A program made the position numbers and the translations under genes. The notes beneath the pieces are model-generated. The model was not told the origin of the DNA, ran no database searches, and was given only the letters and a program-made list of their open reading frames with translations. 64,000 bases of DNA from Hyperoodon ampullatus (Eukaryota; Chordata; Mammalia; Artiodactyla; Ziphiidae). The DNA lies in contig OX457061.1 in NCBI GenBank assembly GCA_949752795.1, positions 29,144,425 through 29,208,424 of the forward strand, written 5' to 3'. Positions 37,330 to 49,733 of this stretch are shown piece after piece (positions within the stretch are counted from its first letter, which is position 1; every line of letters begins with the position of its first letter).

Positions 37330-38430
37330 TAAGTTACAAAATAAAATAAGATCATCAATGTAGAAAAAAAGATAAGATTATCAATACTTTCAGATAATAG
37401 CATCATATACTTATAAAAACCAAGAGAATAAAGAGAAACAGAATTACAAAAACAACACAAGGAATTGGAGTGTGATAAAATAAAATTAGAAAATCAATAG
37501 TATCCTTATACACCAGAAAAAAACATTTTGAAAAATACAGTGAAAACACAGTACTGGGGGAAAGTTATATAAATACATAGGAATAATCTTAATAAAAATG
37601 TGCTAAACCTAGATGAATTTCTAAGAAATTTAGTGAGAGGAATGACTAGAATATATTGAGTTGCACACTATATTTCAAGATAGGAAGCCTAAAAATTGTT
37701 ATCTTTTTTCCTAAAATGAAATTATAGGTTTTATGCATATCTAAGCAATCCTTAATAGGATATATTTTAAAGCTCACAAATTTACTCTAACATCCATGTA
37801 AAAAAGATTGTATTTTATTGATTTTAAGATGCATACTTTTCATATCTTAACAAGTCTAAAATTGGACTGTGTTTTACCGTCGATGGAATGTCATAGTTTA
37901 GATGATAAGATTTTTTCTTAGTTTTACATAATATAAAATCTTGTATTGTAAATTACAGTATCTCATATGATAGGGTATACAAATATAGTTAAAAAGCAAA
38001 TTAGAAAATATTTCTCAGGAAGGGAACAACAATTGGACAATAGTGGGAGTAAGACCACTATTAAAAATTGTGAAACAGAAATATTAAAACAAGTGGCTAC
38101 AGTGCTCTAGACACAGAGAACACAAAAACAGAACTAAGATATATGTAAGGATTTTAAGTCTAAAAAAGAAATCATTATAAACCAACTGGAAAAGGAAGAG
38201 TTATTCCATAAAATGTGTAGGGGTAAGTAGTTAGCAGCATGCAAATAGAACTTAATTTAGAGTCTTACACTTTAACTTTCACTAAGATATGCTGCAGATT
38301 AATTAAACAGCTAAAATATCTTCATATCAAGCATATCAAATATAAAAACAGAAATAGAAATTGTTTAAACTTCAATAATAGCAATAATTTACAAGCTTAG
38401 AAAATACAAAGGAAAATAAAATTTTGCCTA
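37330..38430 (+). mobile_element. Very old L1 ORF2 remnant, sense
   Basis: Ordered weak matches to L1 ORF2: 'agaaaatcaatagtatcctt', 'tatataaatacataggaata', then a later ORF2 part near 38090 and 38180 ('ccaactggaaaaggaagag'). No open frame. Boundaries are approximate. Confidence 0.55.
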
Positions 38431-38682
38431 TATATATATATGTTTATGTACTTGATTTATTCTTTTCTATTATGAAACTCATATAAACCGATGTATAAAA
38501 TATATTTACACAGTTTACATAATACTATAGAAGAAACTGTATAACTTCCCACAGCTTAATAGTGTATTGCCATAACCTCAGCCCCTTGAATGCCTTTTCA
38601 AATCTCACAGCCTCCTTAGAGAAAAGACATCCTTAACTTTCTAATAACAATTCCCTTGCATTCCTTGACAGTTTGACATACA

Positions 38683-39316
38683 CAGTTGATCCTCATTATT
38701 CACAGGTTCCATATTTGCAAATTTACCTAACTGCTAAGATTTATTTTTAATCCCCAAATCAAATATCACAGCACTTTTGTGGTCAATCGCAGACAAACAC
38801 AGAGTGGCAAAAATTTTGAGTCTTCTGATGCACGTGTTCCCACGTGAAGTCGAACAAGGTGATTTCTGCCTTTGGGTTCCAAAGGGGGACACTGTAAATG
38901 AGTCCTCTTCATCATCTACTTAGTATCATTTTTTCAAATTTTTGTGGTTTCTCTTGGTGATTTCAATTTTTAAAATGGCCCCCAAAAATAGCGCTGAAGT
39001 GCTGTTTGCTGTTCCGAAGCATAAGAAGGTGGTGATGTGTCTTATGGAGAAAATACGTGTGTTAGATAAGCTTCTGTCTACATGAGTTATAGCGCTGTTA
39101 ACAATGAGCTCAATGTTAATGAATCAACAATATACATTAAATAAGGTGCTTTTAAGCAGAAGCACACATAAAACAAGGTTACATATTGATTGGCTGACAA
39201 AATGTTGTGGCCAGAGACTCATAGAAAACTAACTCCGTATTTCCCCTAGGAACAATGGTTCAGTAGTCACTAATTCACTATTTGCAAGTACCATGAATAA
39301 ATAAGAATCGACTGTC
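38683..39316 (+). mobile_element. Tigger-family DNA transposon (deleted), with transposase start
   Basis: Left end cagttgatcctcattattca and right end 'aataagaatcgactgt' are imperfect inverted repeats of a Tigger (Tc1/mariner, pogo-like) element. TA is close to both ends. It keeps the 5' region, the first part of the transposase gene and the 3' end. The middle, with the catalytic DDE domain, is absent, so it is non-autonomous. Confidence 0.75.
38975..39084 (+). pseudogene. Tigger transposase N-terminal remnant (CENP-B-like HTH)
   Basis: An ATG at 38975 opens MAPKNSAEVL, then KHKKVVMCLMEKIRVLDKL, which resembles the N-terminal DNA-binding helix-turn-helix of Tigger transposases (the family related to CENP-B). 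A stop follows at about codon 37. Further downstream 'aatgttaatgaatcaacaat' continues the HTH (FNVNESTI-like) in the same region. The catalytic domain is missing. Confidence 0.65.
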
Positions 39317-40114
39317 CATATTTAACGTAAGATTCGGTTTTGTATACTCTACGTGTTCTTCTTTAACTTCCCTGTTTTGCTAAATATTATGTTTGTGACA
39401 TTTGCCAACAATAATGGATGTCAAAATAATCTCAAAATAAAATCAGTTACAACTGTTTTGATAGAGAAAACTGGTTACAGTTATAGTTGTTAAATAAGCA
39501 GGCACTATTTCAGAAGGAAACAGTGCAAATAAGTCTTATGATGAAAGCTTGGCTGTGGTCAGGTGTTTCAGAGCAGAGTTTCACTGTATTTCAGGAGAAA
39601 TGGTAGAATATTTAAATATTTCACAAACATTGTTTGGACCCAGGTACTGCAACTTTATGCTTCTTCTCAGTCTGTTGGCAGCTTTCAGTAAAATATTTTA
39701 ATACATTGATTTAGCACTGCCTTTATTTCAAGTGACGGAGTAGGAGGTATGGTGAACACATTAATCCCATGTCTGTAATACTGGTATTCCATTTTAATGA
39801 GGGGTGTGGGGAGTAATTTCTAGCCCTTTTCTATCATCTACACTCTGTAAACATATATGTAGTTAGTTGAAATTATCAAGTGGGTCTATGATTATTTAAC
39901 TTAATTGTCTGACCAGCCTGGTACATAGGGCAGCCATTTTGGTGAAAGTAATACTGATGGTCTTTAGATGGGGTTTTATAATTATGACATAAAATTTTAT
40001 TTAATTGCAAAAAAAAAACCCTAATTTAAAAAATTCAAATGTTACACTTATGAAAATATATCTGGCTATGCGTAACGAATCAAAGGAAAGTGATCTTCTT
40101 AGTCCCTGCTCCAG
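39317..40114. other. Unrecognised stretch
   Basis: No gene or clear repeat. Confidence 0.5.
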
Positions 40115-40320
40115 GAAAATGTTTCTCAAAGTATGGTACTCTAACATCTGCATAAGAACCAGCTATTATACTTGTAAAAAATTCTCATTCTTGGGCCTCA
40201 CCCCAGACTTTCTGAACCTAAACTTTTCAAGATATATGCCTGAAATTTACATGTACAATAATTTCCAAAGGCCCATTAATATGATAGTTTCTGAGCAAGA
40301 CGATTTGGAAATCTTGTCAG
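40115..40320 (+). mobile_element. hAT-Charlie-type MITE remnant
   Basis: 'atgtttctcaaagtatggta', 'ttctcattcttgggcctcac' and 'cccagactttctgaacctaa' match the common MER-type hAT-Charlie non-autonomous pattern (tttctcaaagtgtgg ... cctgggccccaccccaga). Subfamily not assigned. The right end is eroded. Confidence 0.6.
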
Positions 40321-41079
40321 TATGCTGAGATAACTTACAGAAATATGTATTGGTTCCTCTCTTATCTCAGTGGTTGTATGGGAAATGCCATTAACTGCAT
40401 TAATTAAATTGGGATTCAAAGTACAGGGAGCAGCTTCTCTGTGTGTCCTAATTTTGCTGCTATCAATAGTTACTCCAATTAGACTTCTTGTAATGCTAAT
40501 GGTTTTATTCTTGAAACCTAGTGTTTTGTTTGTTTTATTTCAGAGGGTGGAAGGATTGCAGAAAGAATGTACAAAGAGTGTATTAGGGAATCTTCTACTG
40601 ACCTTCTCCATTGTGAGACCAGTTTTAGAAGCTGCTGGTTTCTGTTTGTTTGCTCCAAGGTATAGAAGTTTAGGTGGTTTTCCAAAGCCTCAGAAATGGA
40701 GAAAATGCATTCCAATTTCAGCAGCTCTAATCCCTTAATTCTAGCGGCTGCTGTCCTGGCTAGAAAAAGTGATATGTATACGAGGATATAAGAGTGAATT
40801 TTCCTATCCCTATTTTGTCCTTCAACAGCCTCTAGAGGCAAAAGTTGTTCGTCTGTAATATTGGATTTTAAAGGTCACTTTTTACTTTATAGCTCTAGGT
40901 TGGTTTTTATATCTAGATATTTTACATGACCCATGGTAAATTAGACTCTAACCTGTGCTGAAGGACAAACTAAAACTATGTATAATATCCCAGAACTTCA
41001 TTTTCCCACTCTGAAGTGAATACCTTATAAGTGCCTTAACAAAGTCCTGTGGTAATTCCTTTGGATTGGTACTTAGGCA
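40321..41079. other. Unrecognised stretch
   Basis: Opposing ORFs of 122 codons (40370-40738 plus) and 107 codons (40518-40841 minus) overlap. Neither has a recognisable family motif, and I see no splice or promoter context. Treated as chance ORFs. Confidence 0.5.
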
Positions 41080-41335
41080 GTATATTATGGTTTTTAAAAA
41101 CTTAAACTCTGGGATAACACAAACATGGGTTGGGCTGTTTAGATACTTACTAGTTGTTTAATATTGGGCAAGTTACTTAATCTATAGAAATCTGATGTAT
41201 TTTCTGTAAAACGGAGACAACCAATGGTCTTATATTATGGGATTGTTATAAGAATTAAGTGAGATAATATATTTAAGACATTTAGGAAAATGACTGATAT
41301 ATTAAAATGATCAAGAAATGTGTGTTATTAAATCA
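41080..41335 (+). mobile_element. MIR SINE, sense
   Basis: MIR core order: 'actagttgtttaatattggg', 'caagttacttaatctataga', 'ttctgtaaaacggagacaac', 'aagaattaagtgagataata'. Diverged. Confidence 0.75.
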
Positions 41336-41689
41336 GACCATATTTTATTATATCATAAAATCATTAAACACATTTAATTATTTTTTAAATCATCTTCCTA
41401 CAGAGTCAATAACAGCACTTTAAATTTCATTACAGAATCATGCAAACAGTGAATTTCAGAGTAAAACAGTTCCATTAAATAAGAAGGATGGAAGTTGAAA
41501 AAGAAAATGCTCTTATTTCATCTTTTAGAATGTAACTGAAATTTAACTTCATGATACCAAGCATTTGAGATTTTTGTACATCTTTAAAATAGGGATATCA
41601 AGTGTAATACCAGTGGTTAGATGAATGCTATTCCTTATTTTGTTTAAGATGCCACGACTCCCTTTGCATATTTGAACAGTGCTCAGATC

Positions 41690-41790
41690 ACCTTGTAATT
41701 TCCAACAGTTTATCCATGTTTAACTTAACAGTGAGTGTATTCCTGGTGCTCAGCAAATGGCTTTTTGAATGAATTAGTGGTTGAATGAGA
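41690..41790 (+). mobile_element. L2 3' end fragment
   Basis: 'ttcctggtgctcagcaaatg' and 'tgaatgaattagtggttgaa' resemble the L2 terminal motif. Short and uncertain. Confidence 0.4.
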
Positions 41791-42659
41791 AAACTTCTGG
41801 TCACTGCGCAAGCATGTCTCTTGTGGAGAACTAGCTTTATTCAAAGATTGTTCATATATTTATTTTTTTTTAGTGAAGTAACTTTAAAAATAATCCAGAA
41901 AACACTTATTTTATTTGAGTTACAACTCAAAGACATAACCAATGAAATTTTCTGATATAAAATATTGAAAATACCATAACACTATAATACTATAAAATCT
42001 CATTCAGTTTATTTGCTCTCTATTAAAAGCACCATAAACCATATATTGATTCTTAAAAAAAAATAAATGAAAATGACCTTGTACCATGTGAGGCATCCAG
42101 TTAGCTAGCAAATAAAACAAGTGTCTTTCAGGGAGTTTCTGCACTGTAACTGGTATGCCAAATGTGTCAAAAAGAACAAAAGAATAGAAAAAGCATGATA
42201 AAATTAACGAAATTAAAATTAACTCAGATGATCTCAACTCACAGTCTAAAAGAAATATTGATCAAAAAGATATTTATCTAGACATCAGTTCAATATGATT
42301 TTGAAAGTTGACATAATGGTAGTACATTTATAGTTAAGAAAAAATAAATTCTCTAGATGAATCAAATAGTCTTTAGATGGCAGCAAGTAATTTGGTCAGA
42401 AATTTGGATTCTATTTCTCATCAGCACACACACATACACACACGCAAAGGACTCTAAAGTTTATGAAAAGGTTTATATTGGGAGTAAATGTCAACTGCAT
42501 TGAAATAACTGCCAGCATATATAAAAACACCAAACGCTTGTACAAATTCTATTTCAAAAAAATACAATCAACTTCCTCTGACAGAAAGGTGAAATCGACA
42601 TCTGTTCCTCTATTTTTCAAGTTAAGGACAACTAAAACCCTTGCATATTATAAATAAAA
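41791..42659. other. Unrecognised stretch
   Basis: No gene or clear repeat. A short CA-rich run lies at 42425-42446. Confidence 0.5.
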
Positions 42660-42825
42660 CAATAATAATAAGGATCTGAAAGTTGGAAAGAAGAAGGAAG
42701 ACCAGCTAAGAACCTTGGGACATAAGAAACAATACAATGGTGAGTTTTCTGGATTTTTATTTTGCCTCATTTATCCTAGGTTTAGACCTGAAGAAGCTGG
42801 CTGGCAAACCAGAAACACCAGTGGG

Positions 42826-42851
42826 CACACACACACACACACACACACACA
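42826..42851. repeat. (AC)n microsatellite
   Basis: About 13 AC units inside the L1-like 5' region. Confidence 0.9.
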
Positions 42852-43619
42852 AAACAGTAAAAATCTTCTCTCTCTAGCTAAAAGACCAGGAAAGAGATAA
42901 CCTAGCAAGACAGAAAATGTTTAGACCATCACTTCTCTACACCTACCAAACGTGGCACCACTCCACCAATGCCAGTAAAGCCCAAGTGGGGAGCCTGGAC
43001 TTCTTCCACCTTTGCCCAGCTATATTGAGCCACCCACTTCCCCACTGGGGTAGTATCAGAGAAGGCCTGATAGGAAGCTGGAATTTTTATTGTCACTGGA
43101 AAATAATAACCTCCTCTCTGCCCCCCGGCCCCGTTTCAGTTGCTACCATGTAGAGAACTTGGATTTCGACTGTCACCCAGCAGTAAGGAGATGCCCCTCC
43201 ACTTTCATGCTGACTTGGCATCAGAGGAGGCCTATTGGAATTTTCACCATCACCAAGCAGTCACAAGGTCCCTATGGTGTCAGAAGAGGCTATAAGGGGA
43301 GAAGTAACAAGACATTCCTATCCTTCCCATTCACAGACCTCTGTAGAGGTCTAGGAATGAGCCAGAACTTCCACTCTTGCCCAGCACAGCAGTAATGAGG
43401 ATTCCCTCACACTCAACAAGTGTCAACAGAGACAGAGTGAGGAACCTGGACTTCTCCCCCACTCCCTGCCAAAATAGTGTCAGACAAAGCCAGATTAAAC
43501 AGAATACTTAAATAGATTCCAGAGTCTTATGACATAATAACCACAGTGCAAAAAGAAAATCACCCATGTTACTGAAATTAAGGAAAATTATAACTTCAAT
43601 GAAAAAGACCCAAGACCTA

Positions 43620-44400
43620 GATAATAGAAATGTTAGAATTACCTAACAAATTTTTTTTAAAAAGCCATCACAGAAGTGCTCAACAAGCAATTATGAACAT
43701 ACGTGAAACAAATGAAAAATATAAAGTTTCAGCAAAGAAACAGTGTCAGTAGAGAAATATAATACATAATGAAGAGCCAATTAGAAATTTTAAAACTGAA
43801 AAATACAATATCCTTCCACACATACTCATACAAATTAAATGTTGGCTTTAACAGCAGAATGGGGCATGCAGAGGAACAAATCAGAGACCTGGAAAAAGAG
43901 AACAATGAATTACCCAATCCTAACAAGAGTCAGGAAATCGACTGAACAAACAAACAAACACACAGAGCCTCAAGGACCTGTGGGAAGTATAACAAAAGAC
44001 CTAACGCTTATTTTATTGGATTCCAGCAACAATAAGAGAAAGAGAGTGAAGCTGAAAAGGTACCTGAAGGAAAGAAGGGGTAAAACTTCCCAAATTTGGC
44101 AAAAGAGATAAATCTACAGATTCAAGAAGTTAAACCTTAAATAGAGCAAACACAATAAGATTCACTGAGAGGCACATCATAGTTATAGATGGGAAAATGA
44201 AAGGTAAAGGAAATACTTTGAAAGCAGCCAGAGAATTGACACCTAACCTGGGACCAATTTAAAAGACAGCGGATTTCTCATAGGAAACCATGGAGGCCAG
44301 AATAAAGAGGCACCATATGTTTTAAATACTGAAAGAAAAGAACTGGCAAACCAGAATTCTATATCCAGTGAAAATAATCTACAGTGATGAAACAAAACTA
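43620..44400 (+). pseudogene. L1/HAL1 ORF1 remnant
   Basis: Broken reading of an L1-type ORF1, the RNA-binding chaperone. A coiled-coil-like stretch with EEQIRDLEKE (around 43870) is followed by C-terminal blocks: DFS*ETMEARIKR-like (44280) and LANQNSISSENN-like (44343). Stops and frameshifts are frequent. The family is inferred from block order, not from an intact frame. Confidence 0.55.
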
Positions 44401-44410
44401 AATGAATTTG

Positions 44411-46249
44411 TTTTCAACAGGCAGAATTAAGTCGCTTACTCTCATATTTGTTCTTACCAAAATTCAAATGTATATCCATATACATGTATTTTTAGAGGCA
44501 TATTCATATATATACACACATTCTTCAGCTTGGTTAACCATTCCTGTTTTCCACACTTTATCTTCTATTACCAAGATGTGTATAGATTTTTTCTTCCTTT
44601 GCTTCAAATGAAATATGCTGCTGTTAGTGACTCAGCTTATGCAATTACGTATTAATTAAGTGGCTAAATAAATTTGGCACATGCTATCATAAAAAATATT
44701 TAGGAATTTTAAGAAAACATCTTAATTCAATTTAAAATAAACCCTTCTGCTGCCATTATTTGAAATTTACACATAAACTTAGTGATCTCTGAGACCCCTA
44801 TCTTAAAAATCTCACTAGAAATATATCGATACTTAGCAGGAACTGTGTCCAAGAGAGCCATCTGTTGTTTATGAATGAAATGCAAATCACTTCCTACAAA
44901 CCAGTTTCTTAGGTTTCTCAAGACACAATTTTCTATTCCAGAGTAAGAGCAGAAAATTGAGGTAGAAAAAAATGAATAATACATTTCTTTTGCTAGAGGT
45001 TTTAATCATTACTGCTTCTGTTAGTTTTTGTGGATCTTGTGATCAGAAACTATATTTTTCTATATCAAATATAACTTTGGTTTAAAATATAATAAAACAT
45101 AATAACACAACTCAAATGTCAATAACAAATCCATTTTAAGGTTATTTTGTGATCCAGGTCTGACATGTGATTAAAATCCCTAAACTGTACACCCCCAAAT
45201 CAAATAACAGTTGAAACAGAAACTTAGTGCTTTAAATTAATTTCCCTATTATTAGCCTAGTCCTGGATCAAAATAGGAATTCCATAAGTATATTGACTAA
45301 AAAAGTGAATGATGATATCGCCTCAAACCCAAAATGTCATAAGATAATTTTTTAAGCTCTATAATATAAAACTTCCGAATGTTTCTAGCCTGGCAACTGT
45401 AACATTTACATTCACAGGTAGAGGACCAAAAATGAATGTCACTGGTGTAAACTTTACAGATCTGATATGACAACAATGCTTTCAGATGTTTAAAAATTCT
45501 ATAGTTTAAAGAAAATGTATACTTTTAAAAAGGTTAAGCATGAAACTGCCTGAATGTCTAAGTATCTTCACACACCAAAAGCAATTTAAGACCAAGGACT
45601 ATAATGCTTCATATAAGATTTTGATTAGTTCCTAATTCCTTTGGTACCCATCCTGGTAAATAATCAGGTTCTTTGATGCCTGCCATTTGGCTGTTTACTG
45701 AGATACTGAAGGTGAGCTTATTCTTCTAAGTTAATTACTTCTTTTCCTGACTAACAACTCTACCATCCTAATTGTTTCAGGAGTAGAGGGAGACTACTGA
45801 GCTAACTGAACCATATTTCTAATGGTTGCTAATGACTTAATGTGCTCATTCTCCCAGAAAATGTATTTTCATTTAACAGGAAAATAAGATGTCTTAGTAG
45901 AAGGAATGACTACCGTCACGATTTCACATAGATTATGAATATTAATGCACTTTAAATGAAGTTCCCTGGAAAGATATGATTGTGTTTGTTGAATGGAAAA
46001 TGTTACTGACAATTATTTCAAAAATATGTTTAGGGAAATCAGTTCCTTTGTGTAGTCATTTTAATAAAAATGTTGGTCCAAAAAACTAGGCAAAAACTAT
46101 CCATTTAATCTAGGTAAAATAACATACAAGTAAAAATTTGGGAGAATAAAATTTTAAGCAATTTGTAGTTGAGATGACATTATTAGTTATTTACACAATT
46201 ATATTTTCAGCCCTAATTTTGAGTTCTATCAGCTCCTTAGTTTCACCTT
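44411..46249. other. Unrecognised AT-rich stretch
   Basis: About 1.8 kb with no gene or repeat that I can support. Confidence 0.5.
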
Positions 46250-46898
46250 TTATAGACTTATTGGCAGCATAATTGACATGCAATAAATTTCACGTATTTA
46301 AAGGATATAGTTTGATAAGGTTTGATATATCTATACACCTGTGAAACCATTACTACAAACAACGTATTTACCACCTCCCAAAACTTCCACTCACCCTTTT
46401 TCAATTTGTTCCTCTTACTTCCTATCCCTATGCACAGGCCTCTGGTATCTACTAATCTGCTTTGTTTCTAGAGATTAGTGTGCATTTTACAGAATTTCCC
46501 CCAAACAGTATATATATATTTTAAACTCTCTTTCAGCATAATTAGTTTGTTTCATTTATATTGTTGTATGTATTAATAGTTTATTCCTTTGTGTGGCTGA
46601 GTTGTATTGTATTGTATGGATAGACCACACTGTTTATCTATTCACTTGTTAATGGACATTTGTATAGTTTTCAATTTTTGCCTATTTCAAATAAAGTTGC
46701 TAAAATATGTATACAATTTTTGGTATATGCATATGCTTTCATTTATATTGAATGTGTTATCTAGGAGTAAAATGGTTGTATCATATGGAAGGTATATAAA
46801 GATCTTTAAAAAAATAAACAGTTTTAGAAATACAAAAAAATTGCAAAGATGATTCAGAAAGTTCTCATAAACCGCACACCTTGAATCTCCTCCCTATT
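46250..46898 (-). mobile_element. L1 3' end, antisense
   Basis: Antisense L1M 3' end: 'cagcataattgacatgcaat', 'cacctgtgaaaccattacta', 'ggtatctactaatctgcttt', 'gtattgtatggatagaccac', and 'ctaggagtaaaatggttgta'. The last roughly 80 bases ('aattgcaaagatgattcaga') resemble a different L1M 3' UTR segment. Truncated by the Tigger1 insertion or a deletion at about 46899. Confidence 0.75.
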
Positions 46899-48737
46899 TT
46901 CCAATGCATATAAAAGTTACGTTTCCACCATACTGTAGGCTAAGTGTGCAAAAGCACTATGTCTAAAAACATGTACATACCTTCATTAAAAAACACTTTA
47001 TTGCTAAAACAAACAAAACATCATCTGAGGCTTCAGAGAGCCATGATCTTTTTGCTGGTGGAGAGTCTTGCCTTCATACTGATTACTACTGACCATGATC
47101 AGGGTGGTGTTGCTCAAGGTTGGGGTGGCTGTAGCAATTTCATAAAATAAGACAACAGTAAAGTTTGCCATATCAATGGACCCTGCCTTTCATGAACAGT
47201 TGCTTTGTAGCATGCAATGCTATTTGATAGTATGTTAGCCACAGTAGAACTTCTTTCAAAACTGGAGTCAGTCCTCTCAAAAACTACAGCTGATTTATCA
47301 ACTAAGTTTATGTAATATTCTAAATACTTTGTTGTGATTTCAACAATCTTCATAGCATCTTCACTAGGAATAGATTCCATCTCAATTAACCACCTTCTTT
47401 GCTCATGCATAAGAAGCAACTACTCATCCATTTAAGTCTTATCATGAGATTGTAGCAATTAAGTCACACCTTCAGGCTCCACTTTTAATTCGAGGTCTCT
47501 TGCTATTTCCACCACATCTGCACTTACTTGAACCCCTTAGCATCATCCATGAGGCTAGGAATCAACTTTTTCCAAACTCCTGTTTATGTTGATATTTTGA
47601 CCTCTTCCCATTAATCATGATTGTTCTTACTGATGTCTAGAATGGTGAATCCTTTCCAGAAGGTTTTCAATTGACTTTGCCCAGATCCATCAGAGGAATT
47701 ACTATCTAGATGGCATCTATAGCCTTACAAAATATATTTATGAACTAATAAGGCTTGAAAGCCAAAATTACTCCTTGAACAATGGACTGCAGAACAGATA
47801 TTGTGTCAGCAGGCATGAAAACAACACTCATCTCGTTGTACGTCTCCATCTGAGTTCTTGGGTAACCAGGTATGTTATCAATGAATGGTAATATTTCAAA
47901 AGGAATCTTTTTTTTCTGAGCAGTAGTTCTCCACAGTGGGCTTCAAACATTCAGTAAACCATGTTGTAAAGAGATGTGCTGTCATCCAGGCTTTGTTATT
48001 CTTTTTATAGATCACAGGCAGAATAGATTTAGCATAGTTCTTAATGGCCCTAGGATTTTCAGAATGGTAAATGAGCACTGGCCTCAACTAAAAGTCACCA
48101 GCTGAATTAGCCCCTAAAAAAGAGTCTGCCTGTCCTTTGAAGCTCTGAAGCCAGGCATTGACTTCTCTTACTATGAAAGTCCTAGATGGCGTCTTCTTCC
48201 AATATAAGGTAGCTCCATCTACACTGAAAACCTGTTGTTTAGTGTAGCCATTTTCATTAATTATCTTGGCTGGATATTCTGGATAACTTGCTGAACTTCT
48301 GCCTCAGCACTTGCTGCTTCTCACTGCACTTTTACATTATAGAGACAGCTTCTTTCCCTAAACTTCATGAATCAACCTCTGCTAGCTTCAAACTTTTCTT
48401 CTGCCGTTTCCTCACCTCTCTCAGCCTTCACAAAATCAAAGAGAGTTAGGGCCTTGCTCTGGATTAGACTTTGGCTTAAGGGAATGCTGTTTCTAGTTTG
48501 ATCTTCTATTCAGACCGTTAAAACTTTCTCCATATCAACAATTAGACTGTTTCACTTTTAATTTCCTTCAGTAACTTTTCCTTTGCATCCACAACTTAGC
48601 TAATTGTTAGGCACAAGAGGCTCAGCTTTCAGCTTATTTCAGTTTTCAATATACCTTCCTCACTAAGCTTATAATTTCTAGATTTTGACTTAGAGAGATG
48701 TGCAACTCTTCTTTTCGCTTGGACACTTAGAGGCCAC
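46899..48737 (-). mobile_element. Tigger1 DNA transposon, both ends truncated, transposase on minus strand
   Basis: Long ordered match to Tigger1 (Tc1/mariner superfamily, pogo-like): 'aatgcatataaaagttacg' at the left, then 'ctttttgctggtggagagtc', 'aagacaacagtaaagtttgc', 'gcctgtcctttgaagctctg' and 'cacttagaggccac' at the right. The terminal inverted repeats are missing at both sides. The gene runs right to left. Confidence 0.9.
47115..48737 (-). pseudogene. Tigger1 transposase pseudogene
   Basis: Minus-strand fragments of the Tigger1 transposase (CENP-B-like DNA-binding part plus DDE catalytic domain, a cut-and-paste enzyme acting at TA). At the start, the expected ATG is GTG (48735-48737), followed by GCC TCT AAG. 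Mid gene, 48087-47896 gives [19 protein letters not shown]. Just after it the catalytic-type FIDN...PG stretch (around 47875) is readable, with the second-block Asp kept. The C-terminal frame 47419-47114 reads DAMKIVEITTKYLEYYINL. Several stops and frameshifts separate these pieces, so it cannot be active. Confidence 0.85.
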
Positions 48738-48754
48738 AGTGGCATATGCATATA

Positions 48755-49253
48755 CATAGGCATACCTTGGAGATATTGTGGTTTCAGTTCTACACCACCG
48801 CAATAAAGCAAATATCACAATAAAGCGAGTCAGAAATGTTTTGGTTCCCAGTGCATATAAAATTCATGTTCACACTATACTGTAGCCTATTAAGTGTACA
48901 GTAGTTTCATGTCTAATAAGCACTGTACATACCTTAATTAAAAATAGTTTATTGCTAAAAAGGATCAACATCATCTAGCCTTCAGAAAGCTCTAATTTTT
49001 TTCAGTAGTAACATCAAACATCACTGATCACAGATCACTATAACAAATATAATAATAATGAAAAAGTTTAAAATAGTACAAGCATTACCAAAACGTGACA
49101 CAGAGACACGAGGTGAGTAAATACTATTGGAAAAATGGCATCAATAGACTTGCTGGATACACGGTTGCCACAAACCTTTAATTTGTAAAAAAATGAAATA
49201 TTTAATGAAACTCAATAAAGCAAAATACAATAAAATGAGGTACGTCTATATAC
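48755..49253 (-). mobile_element. Internally deleted Tigger1 derivative (MITE) abutting Tigger1
   Basis: Left end aggcataccttggagatat and right end 'aaaatgaggtacgtct' are the two Tigger1 termini in inverse orientation. The left about 250 bases match the Tigger1 left part again ('cagtgcatataaaattcatg'). Sequence then jumps at about 49008 from 'agaaagctctaatttttttc' directly to the far right part ('acatcactgatcacagatc'), leaving out the whole transposase. TA-containing flanks lie on both sides. Confidence 0.85.
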
Positions 49254-49640
49254 GATTTGTAAATATCTTCTAGCTTGTTGCTTGTCTTTCATTCTCTAAC
49301 GGTGACTTTCAAAGAGCAGAAAGTTTTAACCTTGATGATGTTCTATTTATCATTATTTTTCTCTTTTATGAGTCATGTACTTGGTGTTGTACCTAAGAAA
49401 TCTTTGCCTATCCAAGAATATATATATATATATATACACACATACATATATGTATATATGTATTCTGTTACATATAAATATATATATTCTTTTTCAGATC
49501 ATTTTCCATTATACGTTATGATAATATAATGACTATAGTTCCCTGTGCCATATAGTAAATTTTGTAGTTTATCAATTTTATATATAGTAGTGTGAATCTG
49601 TTAATCCAATAATCCTAATTTATCCCTCCCCTAAGTTTTA
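49254..49640 (-). mobile_element. Antisense L1 pieces with AT-rich middle
   Basis: 49254-49420 ('acgatttgtaaatatcttct', 'ttgcttgtctttcattctct', 'aagaaatctttgcctatcca') is antisense L1. A (TA)n/ACAT tract lies at 49420-49490. 49505-49640 ('atagttccctgtgccatata', 'taatttatccctcccctaag') is antisense L1 3' UTR. The first piece may continue the L1 left of the Tigger elements. Confidence 0.65.
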
Positions 49641-49733
49641 TTTTTGAGTTAACATTAAAGTAGAATGTGATATACAACACAGGCAATCTGCTAAGAGACT
49701 GCAAAGACAGAAATAAATCTCATCCTTTTTTAT

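Larger units (their letters stand above)
42660..44410 (+). mobile_element. Old L1/HAL1-like 5' UTR and ORF1 region, sense
   Basis: A GC-richer 5' UTR (about 42900-43490) has loosely repeated motifs (cagcagtaaggag / cagcagtaatgag; gtcagaggaggcc-like / gtcagaagaggct). It is followed by ORF1-like sequence from about 43500: 'gaggaacaaatcagagacct' (coiled coil), 'ggatttctcataggaaacca', 'agaattctatatccagtgaa'. It ends near 44410 with no ORF2 adjoining, which fits a HAL1 or a truncated L1M. An (AC)n run lies at 42826-42851. Confidence 0.7.

Noticed and set aside
40370..40841. 122-codon plus ORF overlapping a 107-codon minus ORF
   Set aside because: No family motif, no repeat or splice context, opposing frames over the same DNA. 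Best explained by chance.
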